NCBI GenBank assembly: GCA_034509495.1
Contig: CM067503.1
Location: forward strand, 3,698,633 to 3,762,632
DNA length: 64,000 bases
Direction of reading: 5' to 3'
DNA from: Acestrorhynchus altus
Lineage: Eukaryota; Chordata; Actinopteri; Characiformes; Acestrorhynchidae
In this document: positions 36,140 through 45,310 of the stretch, piece after piece
How positions within the stretch are numbered: position 1 is the first letter of the stretch
Layout of the letters: the number at the start of each line of letters is the position of its first letter
Translations under genes and position numbers: made by a program
The notes under the pieces: generated by a model
What the model was told of the DNA's origin: nothing
Databases searched by the model: none
What the model saw: the letters and a program-made list of their open reading frames with translations, nothing else

Positions 36140-36254
36140 AGCATAGAGCTGAGCCTCACCTGCCCAGGTTAATGACTCCGCGGGGAATGCCGGTGGGGGT
36201 GCTGAATGCAGGCAGCAGCTTCTCACCCAACTCCAACACCTTCTGCTTAAACAC
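18611..36254 (-). CDS. man1c1: man1c1 (3' part): Golgi mannosyl-oligosaccharide 1,2-alpha-mannosidase IC
   Basis: GH47 enzyme that trims alpha-1,2-linked mannose from Man9-type N-glycans to Man5 in the Golgi, a Ca2+-dependent inverting hydrolase. Eight exons (36254-36160, 33992-33869, 33632-33539, 31448-31333, 27354-27135, 22510-22338, 21573-21458, 18761-18611) join with GT-AG borders and compatible phases into 362 residues plus stop. Numbering from the first visible residue: the GLGDSFYEYL motif carries the general-acid Asp (about 114); conserved Cys 177 (HLACF) and 209 (TCHES) form the family disulphide; ILRPE holds the second catalytic Glu (about 248); FNTEAHP contains the Ca2+-binding Thr (about 334). 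Assignment to MAN1C1 rather than MAN1A1/MAN1A2 rests on NFLSPVSGNWVQHH, EWRGGVLDHKMGH and the HDN-QQSFFL segment, compared with remembered paralogues. The N-terminal membrane anchor and the first catalytic Glu exon are not in the identified part. Human MAN1C1 is about 630 residues, so about 268 are missing here. Confidence 0.9.
18762..21457 (-). other. man1c1: man1c1 last intron
   Basis: 2.7 kb. Holds dispersed fish repeat wording at 18813-18850 and 19436-19480 (GTAATCCAGATCCAAAGA), a known-looking repeat block at about 19005-19160 (CTTCAGTCTGCGTTTGAAGA), a 'ATGGACCAATAGAAATGCTCC' type fragment at about 19795-19925, and a LINE/SINE-like tail at about 21130-21222 (AATAAGCGGTTCAGAAAATG followed by GGAT units). 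No further exon. Confidence 0.55.
21458..21573 (-). CDS. man1c1: man1c1 exon, 116 nt
   Basis: Acceptor ttgcag|GCG, donor CTGAA|gtgagt. It encodes ALEKHCRVEDGYSGIRDVY, ASTVSHDNMQQSF and FLSETL, then two bases of the Lys codon finished by the last exon. The Glu of the SETLK motif is in the conserved active-site shell of GH47 enzymes. Confidence 0.92.
21640..22070. promoter_or_regulatory. Candidate intronic conserved element
   Basis: Repeat-free stretch with octamer-like TTATTTGCATTTCCC, TGACTCAATCAATTTA, TTGTAATTATCATG and TGTATTAATACACC. It resembles vertebrate conserved non-coding elements. Not tested by alignment. Confidence 0.3.
22165..22337 (-). repeat. 40-bp tandem repeat abutting a man1c1 donor
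   Basis: Units at 40-base spacing (AATATCACCTC at 22166, 22206, 22246, 22286). On the transcript strand each carries GAGGTGATATTT, matching the real donor context GAGGTGGGTGATATTT at 22338/22337. Confidence 0.85.
22338..22510 (-). CDS. man1c1: man1c1 exon with catalytic Glu (RPE), 173 nt
   Basis: Acceptor gacag|CC, donor GAG|gtgggt at 22338/22337. It encodes TKLGPEAFRFDGGAEA, LSDRYYILRPEVIESYMYMW and THDPKYRQWGWEAVE. Glu in ILRPE corresponds to Glu599 of human ER mannosidase I. Immediately downstream of the donor a 40-bp tandem array repeats the donor context (separate finding). Confidence 0.92.
23390..23560 (-). mobile_element. tRNA-derived SINE (third family), degraded
   Basis: Shares TGATGTGGGGACAGAGTGCC and ATCTACCCACCC with the copy at 24090-24300. 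The reverse-strand tRNA head is poorly preserved. Confidence 0.5.
24090..24300 (-). mobile_element. tRNA-derived SINE (third family)
   Basis: The reverse strand has a tRNA-like head TGGCTTGGTGGTCTAATGTG and a B-box-like ACAGGTTTGAATCC, followed by the shared body with GGCGCTGTCTCCCCACATCA. Confidence 0.65.
24920..26145 (-). mobile_element. Tc1-like DNA transposon, dead, split by a LINE
   Basis: Terminal inverted repeats match: CCCCTCCAACGGTATTGAAA (left, about 24928) and, reversed, CCCCTCCAAAAGTATTGAAA (right, about 26140). The reverse strand encodes SDPKTTVSDISNNLQM (right of the LINE), then YTGFSRRHKPLISKKNRKTR, KVWKTKGSVHDPKHINSS and VKHNGGNVMFG, the Tc1 transposase order. Stops and frameshifts abound. 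Confidence 0.85.
25685..25921 (+). mobile_element. LINE 3' end nested in the Tc1-like element
   Basis: Encodes GRPRTRWRDYVSRLAWEHL and PRELSEVSGKREVWAS, then a GGATGGAT tail (25892-25920). Transposase coding sequence continues on both sides, so the LINE inserted into an already resident Tc1 copy. Confidence 0.85.
26235..26410 (-). repeat. Dispersed fish repeat
   Basis: Same group as 6583-6690, reverse orientation: GCACCTCATTCAATCCATCT, then CAAGCCCTTGAAGTGTTACA and CTCAAGACCAGGGTTGAGAA. Confidence 0.5.
27135..27354 (-). CDS. man1c1: man1c1 exon, 220 nt (largest visible)
   Basis: Acceptor tccag|GCC, donor TCAG|gtcagt. It encodes SPGGLTYVAEWRGGVLDHK, then MGHLACFSGGM and ITHTCHESYSRS. The two cysteines are the conserved disulphide pair. 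The LDHKMGH wording is MAN1C1-like (MAN1A1 has LEHKMGH, MAN1A2 LEKKMGH, from memory). Confidence 0.92.
27600..28025 (-). mobile_element. Short DNA transposon family B
   Basis: Reverse-oriented relative of 8445-8835: ACTCCAGCAGCACTGCTGTG, CACCACCACCATGTCAGTGT, then CTGATCGTTGAAGCTCAGGG. Confidence 0.75.
29110..29265 (-). repeat. GGTTGCTATGG-type tandem repeat
   Basis: Repeated GGATACCATAGCAA and CACCACAACAACC steps; the same motif on the other strand builds the arrays at 54230 and 55370. Confidence 0.7.
29357..29402. repeat. (AAT)n microsatellite
   Basis: About 15 AAT triplets preceded by AT runs. Confidence 0.95.
30840..31045 (+). mobile_element. Non-LTR retrotransposon 3' tail
   Basis: Reads through VTVEEAGERARWRQMIAVAT, then PKGSSRKKK, the hallmark end of a common fish LINE (CTGTGGCGACCCCTAAAGGG). 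Only the last 200 bases are present. Confidence 0.72.
31212..31293. repeat. (GT)n microsatellite next to man1c1 donor
   Basis: About 41 GT units, CA on the pre-mRNA, starting 39 nt after the 5' splice site at 31333/31332. Confidence 0.98.
31333..31448 (-). CDS. man1c1: man1c1 exon with catalytic Asp, 116 nt
   Basis: Acceptor tttcag|AT completes His; donor GAG|gtactg at 31333/31332. It encodes HVSLGGLGDSFYEYLIKSYL and the KTDEEAKRMYY segment. The Asp in GLGDSFYEYL corresponds to the catalytic Asp463 of human ER mannosidase I. The open frame runs on past the donor into a CA repeat, but that extension is intronic because the next exon joins ALE to AIET as in homologues. A CA/GT run of about 82 nt starts 39 nt after the donor. 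Confidence 0.9.
31782..32020 (-). mobile_element. Short DNA transposon family A, partial
   Basis: Left end GTGGACAAAAGAATTGGGAC, then GAGGATTTGATTGCATTCAG and TTCGATGGAGCTCCATTATT; the far end is lost. Confidence 0.72.
32255..32321. repeat. (CA)n microsatellite
   Basis: About 33 CA units. Confidence 0.98.
33060..33350. repeat. Dispersed 'ATGCAAAAACCTTG' repeat
   Basis: GTCATGCAAAAACCTTGCAT, then TGTAAAGTTGCCATTTTGGA and GATACAACGTTCTTG. Related wording occurs at about 19795-19925, 31560-31690, 46530-46700 and 58735-58890. Confidence 0.55.
33539..33632 (-). CDS. man1c1: man1c1 exon, 94 nt
   Basis: Acceptor gtag, donor C|gtaagt. It encodes VMNIRKLLDKIEKP and GLYPNFLSPVSGNWVQ, then the first base of a His codon. 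NFLSPVSGNWVQ matches remembered MAN1C1 better than the NYLNP forms of MAN1A1/MAN1A2, and is one of the main reasons for the paralogue call. Confidence 0.9.
33869..33992 (-). CDS. man1c1: man1c1 exon, 124 nt
   Basis: Acceptor ttgcag just above 33992, donor AAG|gtgaga at 33869/33868. It encodes GTSWSWGWASAGSSILAEFG followed by the TLHLEFVHLSELSG stretch, strongly conserved in class I mannosidases. The entry codon is split (AG|T, Ser); the exit is phase 0. Only 236 nt of intron separate it from the next exon. Confidence 0.9.
34480..35135 (+). repeat. Polypyrimidine tract with 46-bp tandem units
   Basis: About 650 bases almost entirely C/T on the plus strand. From about 34752 to 34975 it resolves into about five units of 46 bases containing TTTCTGTTTTCCATGCTCAC and TCTCTCTCGTTCTCTCTC. 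The man1c1 pre-mRNA would be purine-rich here. Confidence 0.92.
36079..36134. repeat. (GT)n microsatellite next to man1c1 donor
   Basis: About 28 GT units, CA on the pre-mRNA, starting 25 nt after the 5' splice site at 36160/36159. Confidence 0.98.
36160..36254 (-). CDS. man1c1: man1c1 exon (first visible), 95 nt
   Basis: Acceptor cag at 36257-36255, donor AG|gtgagg at 36160/36159. It begins in phase 0 with VFKQKV and ends with two bases of a Ser codon completed by the next exon. It encodes the LGEKLLPAF and TPTGIPRGV segments that follow the first catalytic helix in GH47 enzymes. A long CA repeat (on the transcript strand) begins 25 nt inside the following intron. Confidence 0.88.
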
Positions 36255-36299
36255 CTGAGAGAGAGCAGACAGAGACATAGTTATAACACACACTCACAC

Positions 36300-38400
36300 A
36301 CACTCACACGTGTTCTGTATTCTGTATTCTGTATCGTAATATATCCGACTGTACTGTAAAGTATCCGTTCTGTATTTTAACATATCCGACTGTACCGTAG
36401 AGTATTCGTTCTGTATTGTAAAGTATCCGGCTGTACTGTAAAGTATCCATTCTGTATTTTAACATATCCGACTGTACAGTAAAGTATCCATTCTGTATTG
36501 TAACATATATCGACTGTACAGTAAAGTATCCATTCTGTATTAACATATCCGACTGTACATTAAAACTATCCACATTCTGTATTGTAACATATCAAACTGT
36601 ACTGTAAAATATCCATTCTGTATTATAACATATCCGACTGTACGTAAAGTATCCATTCTATGTTAGTAACATGTCTGGCTAGCCACTGTAAAGTATCCAT
36701 TCTGTATTGTAACATATATCCGACTGTACTATAAAGTATCCATTCTGTATTGTAACATGTCTGACAACACTGTAAAGTATCCATTCTGTATTGTAACATA
36801 TCCGGCTGGCTTTTTCTCGAAAGTATCCGTTCTGTATTCTAACATATCCGACTGTACTATAAAGTATCCATTCTGTATTCTAACATATCTGACTGTACTG
36901 TAAAGTATCCATTCTGTATTTTAACATATCTGACTGTACTATAAAGTATCGTTCTGTATTGTAACATATCCAAACTCATACCGTAAAGTATCCGTTCTGT
37001 ATTATAACATATCGACTGTACTATAAAGTATCCATTCTGTATTCTAACATATCTGACTGTACTGTAAAGTATCCATTCTGTATTTTAACATATTCGACTG
37101 TACTGTAAAGTATCCGTTCTGTATTGTAACATATCCGACTGTACCGTAAAGTATCCGTTCTGTATTTAACATATCCAGGCTGTACTAGTAAGTATCCATT
37201 CTGTATTCTAACATATTTCATGCTGTAAAGTATCCATTTCTGTATTTAACATATCTGCCGTAAAGTATCCGTTCTGTAGCTATAACATATCCATTTGTAC
37301 TATAAAGTATCACGTTCTGTATTCTATATCTGACTGTACTGTAAAGTATCCATTCTGTATTCTAACATATCTGACTGTACAGTAAAGTATCCATTCTGTA
37401 TTGTAACATATCCGACTGTACAGTAAAGTATCCATTCTGTATTATATATCCGACTGTACAGTAAGTATCCATTCTATGTTGTAACATATCCGACTGTGCT
37501 ATAAGTATCATTCTGTATTGTAACATATCCGACTGTACATAAGTATCCATTCTGTATTGTAACATGTCTGACTGTACTGTAAAGTATCCATTCTGTATTG
37601 TAACATATCCGACTGTACTGTAAAGTATCCATTCTGTATTGTAACATGTCTGACTGTACTGTAAAGTATCCATTCTGTATTGTAACATATCCGACTGTAC
37701 TGTAAAGTATCCATTCTGTATTGTGCCTATCGTGTACTATAAAGTATCGTTCTGTATTCTAACATATCCAAACCATACTATAAAGTATCCATTCTGTATT
37801 CTAACATATCTGACTGTATATAAGTATCATTCTGTATTTTAACATATTCGACTGTACTGTAAAGTATCGTTCTGTATTGTAACATATCCGACTGTACACG
37901 TAAAGTATCCGTTCTGTGTGTAACATATCAGACGTACTATAAAGTATCCATTCTTATTCTAACATATCTGACTGTACTGTAAAGTATCCATTCTGTATTT
38001 TAACATATCTGACTGTACTGTAAAGTATCCATTCTGTATTTTAACATATCCGACTGTACCGTAAAGTATCCGTTCTCATATTATGTATATCCGACTGTAC
38101 TATAAAGTATCCATTCTGGCATTCACATATCTGACTGTACTGTAAAGTATCCATTCTGTATTTTAACATATCCGACTGTACTGTAAAGTATCCGTTCTGT
38201 ATTGTAAAGTATCCGACTGTACTGTAAAGTATCCGTTCTGTATTGTAACATATCCGACTGTACTGTAAAGTATCCGTTCTGTATTTTAACATATCCGACT
38301 GAACTGTAAAGTATCCGACTGTACTGTAAAGTATCCGTTCTGTATTGTAACATATCCGACTGTTCTGTAAAGTATCCGTTCTGTATTGTAACATCATGCA
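36300..38400. repeat. 41-bp minisatellite, about 50 units
   Basis: Units follow GTAAAGTATCCATTCTGTAT, then TGTAACATATCCGACTGTAC, with T/C variants (CCATTC/CCGTTC; TCCGAC/TCTGAC). Many single-base indels and odd inserts (for example near 36680 and 36812) occur. It begins 46 bases above the first visible man1c1 exon, so it is probably intronic. Reverse ORFs here are artefacts. Confidence 0.95.
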
Positions 38401-38919
38401 GTAAAATATTCCTCCTGTAAATTGTACTGTATTCTACAGTACATGTGATGTAACATATGCTATAAAGGTAAAGTAACATATTGTATTGTAGCACAATGTA
38501 CATTACTACACATTATCATATGTATGGTAACGTATATTGTATTGCACCACATTGTACTGCACATCATGGTACATATTATGATGTATTATTTTGTAATGTA
38601 AGTATATTACTGTAATGTTTATATCACTGGATTGTTTTTTGTGTATATTACATTGTAGCTCATGTTTCCAAACCTTCTACTGAACCATCTGAATGGATCC
38701 TGCTCTGATGTGCTGTTCTTAAATGTGTAGTAATACTGAAATATATGCCAATAAAGACTCTGATAACATAATAAATAACATGAACATATTAAACTGCTTA
38801 TTACGAAATTACACCACTGTACTGATCCTGAATATATACTGGAAATTGAATAATTCATTATTTAATGTATCTATTTATTGTAATGAATCCTTTCACTCAG
38901 ATATACATTCTCCTGTTCT

Positions 38920-38966
<47 letters not shown>

Positions 38967-39279
38967 AACCACTCCCTTTTTGCTCTTAATGACCGATTCT
39001 GTACAAATAAAGCTAATTACAAGGGCCATAAACTCCTGCAAAACCACTTCAGCGCTGTACATGAGTTAGGAGAACAGTTCAGCAAGAAAATCCCATTTAC
39101 AAATGGGAAAATAATGTTTCACACTTAAAACAGTAATACACACCGAGTTTATACTGAGTAAATAACAGTGAATCATACAGTTCCTGTAGGGTTTGGCACA
39201 ACCATGAAGAAAATGAGTTGCTGGAATGTGAATGTAATGATGATCTATGTCAGTGATTAAAAAAAGAGAAGTTTAAAAG
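38401..39279. other. Unassigned, AT-rich
   Basis: Includes a CA run at 38922-38964. No exon or repeat family recognised elsewhere. Confidence 0.4.
38922..38964. repeat. (CA)n microsatellite
   Basis: About 21 CA units. Confidence 0.96.
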
Positions 39280-40030
39280 GAGGTTCTAGTGCCCTGTTGG
39301 GCCTCTAGCCTGGATACAAGATGAGATACGGTTGGGTATTGAGGCGTACAGGTTCCTTGTGGTATCCTGCAGCACATTTACCCACAGATGTTGTAGCTGG
39401 GCCTGTAGATCCTGCACACTCATAGGTTGTCCAAGCTGGATCAGTTTCTCCAATAAATGCTTAATTGGCTATAAATCTGGGGAACCGACAGGCCAAGGAT
39501 ATGTTGCAATTAACTGGAGATATTCCTGGGAAACCCTTCCTGTGGGAGCATTATCCTGCTGAAAAATTTGAAACACATGTGGCTACAGGATGTCGTATGT
39601 GATGACTCCCCAGATCATCACAGCAGCAGTTGGGGCAGCGTGTTGCTCCACAGCAAACGCAGGATTGAATCCCTCACCACAAAACCATACTGAGTTGGAT
39701 CCCAAACAGCACCTGGATTCATCCAGTGTGTAGAAGTCCAGGTTTCCCATTCATGACACCATTGCAAATGAAGGTTATGGTGGGTCAGAATGACCTACAT
39801 GGCAGGTCATTCATGGAAACGACCATCCTGCTTCTCTCAGTCCAGTGATTCATCTCTCTCAAAGTCGTTTAACTGGGTAAAATGTCTTTGAGTGTGTCAT
39901 AGAGGCAGGTCAATGATCTCTCACCATCAGGTACACTACCCAAAAGTAACCTCTTCAACGTGGAACAGGCTCTGTTCTGGTTTGCAAACCAAATTCTGAA
40001 CTGTTTATCAAATTTCCACCAACATAAATA
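39280..40030 (-). mobile_element. Tc1/mariner-like transposon fossil
   Basis: The reverse strand reads, across frameshifts, the C-terminal part of an IS630/Tc1-type transposase: a degraded WPVGSPDL-P-IKHLLEKLI motif, then QDLQAQLQHLWVNVLQDTTR and NLYASIPNRISSCIQARG. The terminal repeats were not identified. Confidence 0.75.
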
Positions 40031-40544
40031 GGTCCTGGATCATGAAAGTTTGTTTGCAGCAGGAACCGAGCAGTGATATATCATTCATCTCTTATGGTAC
40101 CATCTTCTATGTCTAACCTAAAGTTGATCCATGTTGCTTTTTGGAGAAAAACAAACATCTGTAACAGCACAAACACTCAAAGATAGTCCCTCCACGCTAC
40201 CATCTTCTCACTTCAGTTTACCGACGCTGTGCAGCGCCCTCTGTTGATGACGTATCCTCAGTTCCACTAAAACTGGTGTAAATGCGGTAGGTCTCACTAA
40301 AATCACCAAAGTTCTTATAAACCTGAACCGAACCAGTTCAAGAACCAGAGGTCTGTTGGTGGGAAAGGCCTATGAGAGCCAGTTTTCCAACATCTAACAT
40401 TTCTGCCTGGTATCAGGAAAGTGATATGACCTGGAATGACCTGTAGTTACTACGTTATTGGTGGATTCTTATGAGAAAAAGATAGAAATTAAGAGTAATT
40501 CAGTTTACTGCTGAGTTTACAAGCTTAGAACCATTACATCAGTC
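40031..40544. other. Unassigned
   Basis: No gene or repeat recognised. Confidence 0.3.

Positions 40545-40611
<67 letters not shown>
40545..40611. repeat. (CA)n microsatellite
   Basis: About 33 CA units. Confidence 0.97.
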
Positions 40612-40618
<7 letters not shown>

Positions 40619-40959
40619 CATTAAGCTACTGAAGTGCAGAAAGGTCCCCTTCAAAAGCAGATCACCCATAAAGTTTTGCATGTTTCATTGGAACTATATC
40701 ATTCAGACTGTAATTTCCACTAACTGCCCCCTCGCCCCCCACTGCCCCTTTATTGATGAAAGACAATGAAGCAGTGAGCTCGTAATAGAGGTGCAGTTGG
40801 ATGGGACAGTTTAATAGCACAGGCAGAAGGTCAGACTCCACACACTGACCTTCACAGGTCACTGATAAATAAACAGTTACTAAAAGGGCTTTAGCTCTTT
40901 AGTACCAACCAATCAAATCTGTATGATTAACTCAAAGTCAGTGAACCTGAGATCCTGCA
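40612..40959. other. Unassigned
   Basis: No gene or repeat recognised between the CA run and the GC-box repeat copy. Confidence 0.3.
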
Positions 40960-41400
40960 GTTTTCTAGGCTTCATATCTCAGGATCAGAGTAACCTACAG
41001 ACATGATACACATATATGACAAACTACAGACCATAACTATGGTCTCATCATTTGTGATGAATTATCAGTCAGTAACTCAGCTCAGAAAACCATGCCAAAG
41101 GAGCTTCCAGTGCATGTTTACTGCTCTGTCCATGTGAACATGATCAACCTGCATACAGACTCTGACTGATCAGAGAGAGGGGGCGGGGCTGATGATCAAC
41201 CTGCATACAGACTCTGACTTATCAGTGAGAGGGGGCGGGGCTGATGAAATCGCTGACCCAGATATTGGGTTATAGAGGAAAATGTGAATTGAGGGGATGT
41301 TTGCTCTTTTTTTTGCTTACACTGTGTTCAAATTTCAGAATAAAAGTCCTGAGAAGCAATAATACTGAAACATAAATAACAGAAATAATAAAGGACATTC
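40960..41400 (+). repeat. GC-box repeat family, copy with two tandem units
   Basis: Nearly complete copy: TTCTAGGCTTCATATCTCAG at the left, CATGTTTACTGCTCTGTCCA before the array, two GGGGCGGGGCTGATG units (about 41143-41250), then ATATTGGGTTATAGAGGAAA. It is the best template for the whole family here. Confidence 0.85.
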
Positions 41401-41567
41401 AGGAGGTTTTTTCAAATACTGTCCAGTGTTTTGAACAATTTATTATTATAAATATCTTTGTCCTTATAGTTATTACACGACTCATCAAAACTCCAACTCA
41501 AGAGTTCCAGCAGGAGATAAAGTGTTTTTAGTCCTTATAGGCCAAAAAAAATAAAAAAATAAATAAA

Positions 41568-41591
41568 ATAATAATAATAATAATAATAATA

Positions 41592-41627
<36 letters not shown>

Positions 41628-41649
41628 AATAATAATAATAAATAATAAT
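41568..41649. repeat. Inverted triplet repeat (AAT)n-(ATT)n-(AAT)n
   Basis: The AAT run switches to ATT and back, giving a self-complementary tract of about 80 bases. Confidence 0.92.
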
Positions 41650-42977
41650 GTAGATGCGAATACATTTTTTATCAAAACATGGTCAAATTCAAAGACATAA
41701 TTGAGTAGTGTAGGATCTCCTGAAAATAACAGGGGTAATATTGATACATACATACATATATAATATTGAATTTCAATAAAGTTGTTTTACTTTATTTGGA
41801 AAAATATCTCTTATAATTACAGGATTATTATAAGTCTAATCATTTTCAGCTCAAGCCTGCATTTCTAGTTGTTTTTTAATCCTTTTAAGCAAAAAACAAA
41901 AACATAAAAAACAAAACTTAGGATCTTCTGAAAATAACAATACCTGGTGTGAGTTTTTGGTGCATAAAAGTATGTGAAAGTACAAAGAACATTGTGCAAA
42001 TTAGCTTTGAGTTCTAAAGCTTAATATGAGAAAAGCTGAAAATTCACAGGTCAAAGGCAAAGCAAAAATTCACAATAAGTGACAAACAAGGCTTAAAATT
42101 CCACCAATAAAAGAAAGTGTAGAGAACGTGAAGTCTAAAATACACAACTGAAAAAAACTAAACATAAAAAAAAAACCCATAATAATAAGGCAACAGGAGA
42201 AAGACGAGTCAAAACACAGAAATCATCAACCTCTGTTTTTGCTGTTCCAATGCAAACCACTAGTGTCAGAAACCCACCAGGTGATGGATTTAAACAGCTC
42301 TGACCGAGTTCGCACAGAAACCTTAACATCAGAGCTGTTCTTTCCTGCTGCGAGCATCTTGGATTTATAGGTTTGACACATTTTTGCACAGAACCAGCAG
42401 CTGTTCTTCGAGCACAGGAAGACTGTGAGGTGTATTTCCTGTTCTAAGAGCTGGACACTAATGACAGGTCATGGGTTTGAACACCCACTGTTTTATCACC
42501 CAAAGCTGACCACCCCAAAACTAACCGTCCAGAATGTAAGCTGACCACCCCGAAACTAACCGTCCAGAATGTAAGCTGACCACCCCGAAACTAACCGTCC
42601 AGAATGTATTAAAAAGACAGGATTTGTAGCTAGAGATCTCCATCCTGAGCACTCGTCACGGGCCTGTTCCCGGGCTGATCTAGTGAGGTTTTAATTGTGG
42701 CAGTATTTGTGAAGGTCTCTGAACAGAAAGCACGTTATCTATCACCGCGCACACTGCCGTGGGAAGATTCCCGGCATCAATCGCAGGAATAGACACATCG
42801 TGGTGGATTGATCCGCTGTGACAGGAGACAGCTCTCACATTTCACTTTCAATTTGGGTTCTTCAGAGGACGAGCAGACGGGGTAGAAACAGAGAGGCTTT
42901 TCTGTTTGCAGCTCAGCAGAACGGACACGTAAAATAACTCAGCTTAAATGAACACACACAGAGCCCACTGGAGACTG

Positions 42978-42980
<3 letters not shown>
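41650..42980. other. Unassigned, with 35-bp triplicate
   Basis: Holds three 35-bp units (CTGACCACCCCGAAACTAAC) at about 42505-42608 and a repeat-free, moderately GC-rich stretch at 42640-42880 that could be conserved non-coding DNA. No exon recognised. Confidence 0.45.

Positions 42981-43062
<82 letters not shown>
42981..43062. repeat. (CA)n microsatellite
   Basis: About 41 CA units. Confidence 0.98.
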
Positions 43063-43064
<2 letters not shown>

Positions 43065-43389
43065 TATACCTCAAGCTTTCTCTCAAGGCAATCCTGTCTC
43101 AAACTAAAAACCACTTTGCCTTTCTTTTTGCATTCTTGAAAATCTGTCGAAAGTGACAGCAATAAATGCCGGGATGAAGTGGACTTTTGGACCAACATTG
43201 AAGCTGCTGCTGATAAAAAAATAAAAAAATAAATAAAAAATAAAAATAAGAGAAAAGCACTGCACAAATCCACAGATTAGAGAACACCGTGGATATCTGG
43301 TGTCATCCGGACTTGGATGGATTCTACCTTTATATCCTAAATCCTCTCAAGGTTACTTTCTTCTTTGTTTCGGTTATATATCCGCTTTT
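43063..43389. other. Unassigned
   Basis: Nothing recognised apart from an A/T-rich run at about 43215-43250. Confidence 0.3.
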
Positions 43390-44400
43390 ACATTCAGACG
43401 AACATTAAAATAACATTTAACTGTTAAATTCGTTACATTTTTTAGCTGCAGGCAGCGCATTAATTCAAGACACAGCCTTCAATGCAAGCAACAAACCACA
43501 GATAATATATGCAATTAAACTAACTTAGAAATCCCACTGGACGTAGCAAACGACATTTAACTGTTCAAACTACTTTAATGCAAGTTAAAAAAACTATATT
43601 TTAACTGTTCAAATCACTCCTTTAATGTTAAAAATGATATTTAACTGTTCAAACTTACTTTTTATTTGGGCAAGTTAAAAGCTTATATTTTAACTGTTCA
43701 AACTACTTTTACGGTTGCTTATATTTTAACTGTTCAAAATACTCTTTTACTGTTAAAAACGATATTTTAACTGTTCAAAATACTCTTTTACGGTTAAAAG
43801 CTTATATTTAACTGTTCAAACTACTTTTTACTAAGTTAAAACTATATTTTAACTGATCAAACTACTTCTTATTGTTAAAATGATATTTTTAACTAATTAA
43901 ACTACTTCTTTTTACGGTTAAAAACGATATTTTAACTAATTCAAAAATACTCTTTTTACTGTTAAAAACGATATTTTAACTGTTCAAACTACTCTTTACT
44001 GCTGCGTTTATATTTTAACTGTTCAAACTACTCTTTTACAGTTAAAAACTATATTTTAACTGTTCAAACTACACTTTTACTGTTAAAAATGATATTTTAA
44101 CTGTTCAAACTACTCTTTTACTGTTAAAAATCTTATATTTCAATTGTTCAAACTACTTTTACTGTTAAAAACTATTTTCATTGTTCAAACTACTTTTACT
44201 GTTAAAACGATATTTTAACCACCAAACTACTTTACGGTTAAAAGTGATATTTTAACTGTTCAAACTATATTTTATTTTACTGTTAAATCTACAATGTTAT
44301 AATGACATGTTCAGTGTTAAAACTAAATATGGTTAAAATACATTTTAACTGTTAAAAGTACAATTTTGATCATTTTTTAAAAACAAGATTTTAACAAACT
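43390..44400. repeat. 41-bp minisatellite, AT-rich
   Basis: Units follow ACTGTTCAAACTACTCTTTT, then ACTGTTAAAAACGATATTTT, about 20-25 copies with many indels. Unrelated in sequence to the 36300-38400 array. Confidence 0.9.
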
Positions 44401-44794
44401 GTTAATATCTAAGCTATTAACACACCTGCGCTGCAGTATCAACTTGTAGTGAAGATGATCAATAAGACTCCACTTTAGGTGCTGATACATTGCTGGTGTT
44501 TAAGGACAGAGAAAACTGCAGTGGAAAGAACACTTTCAATTGAGGAAACTCTGCGTCTCTGAAGCTGGAAAAAGAAGAGACAAACTCTGGGTCCGGATAC
44601 TTCTGCCCTCTTCTCTCTGAAGCATCTAATGCACACACTCTGGAATGGTGACAGCAGGACACTGTGGAGTTAATTGTGTGATATGCAATCACTGAGGAAC
44701 ACCAAATGACTTTTAAAAGGCCATTTCAGGCCGAATTATTCAGGGCCACAGGCTCTTCCCTGGAGGTGGCAGCCACATTTACCAAAACAAACAG

Positions 44795-44796
<2 letters not shown>
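44401..44796. other. Unassigned
   Basis: No exon recognised. Confidence 0.3.

Positions 44797-44881
<85 letters not shown>
44797..44881. repeat. (GA)n microsatellite
   Basis: About 40 GA units with two A insertions. Confidence 0.97.
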
Positions 44882-44882
<1 letters not shown>

Positions 44883-44949
44883 AGCATACCAAGACAGTCC
44901 ACATTAAATGTCCAATATAATAACACCTATTATATTCACTGTGCTCAGT

Positions 44950-45310
44950 TTGCACATCGCTGACACAGGTGTGCAAATGCACACACAGCTTGTCTAGCCT
45001 CTGTAGGGAGGTACTGCCAATAGAATACGAATACTGCATGTGTTTGGGTGATAAAGCTCCCCAGCATTGAGCTGTGGGGCCATGGAACTGTGTTCTCTGG
45101 AATGACGGAGCTCCATCAACTACATCTGGGATGAGTTGTGGAGGTGAGGATGCGGTGGATTCGTGATCGTTTCATCACCCTGACCTCACTAACTGTAGCT
45201 GTAGCCACTAAATGCAATCGAATCCCCATTCTTACCCCGAACTAACCTTGATTTCGGAAGAAAGAATGAACGAGCTGTCCAAATACTTTTGTCAAATGTT
45301 CCTAAACATG
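44950..45310 (+). mobile_element. Short DNA transposon family A
   Basis: GTGTGCAAATGCACACACAG, GTACTGCCAATAGAATACGA, AATGACGGAGCTCCATCAAC and the end TCCAAATACTTTTGTCAAAT. The left terminus is clipped. Confidence 0.78.

Larger units (their letters stand above)
33993..36159 (-). other. man1c1: man1c1 intron, 2.2 kb
   Basis: Contains the polypyrimidine tract (34480-35135) and a GT run (36079-36134). The rest is AT-rich and unrecognised. The open frame over 34359-35159 is a product of the CT-rich repeat, not a gene. Confidence 0.75.

Noticed and set aside
36300..38400. CRISPR-like array
   Set aside because: Units are contiguous without unique spacers, in a vertebrate genome; it is an ordinary minisatellite.
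37362..38503. Reverse ORFs of 108-126 codons with 'ILYSTVGYV' repeats
   Set aside because: Produced by the 41-bp minisatellite; the frame cycles with unit length.
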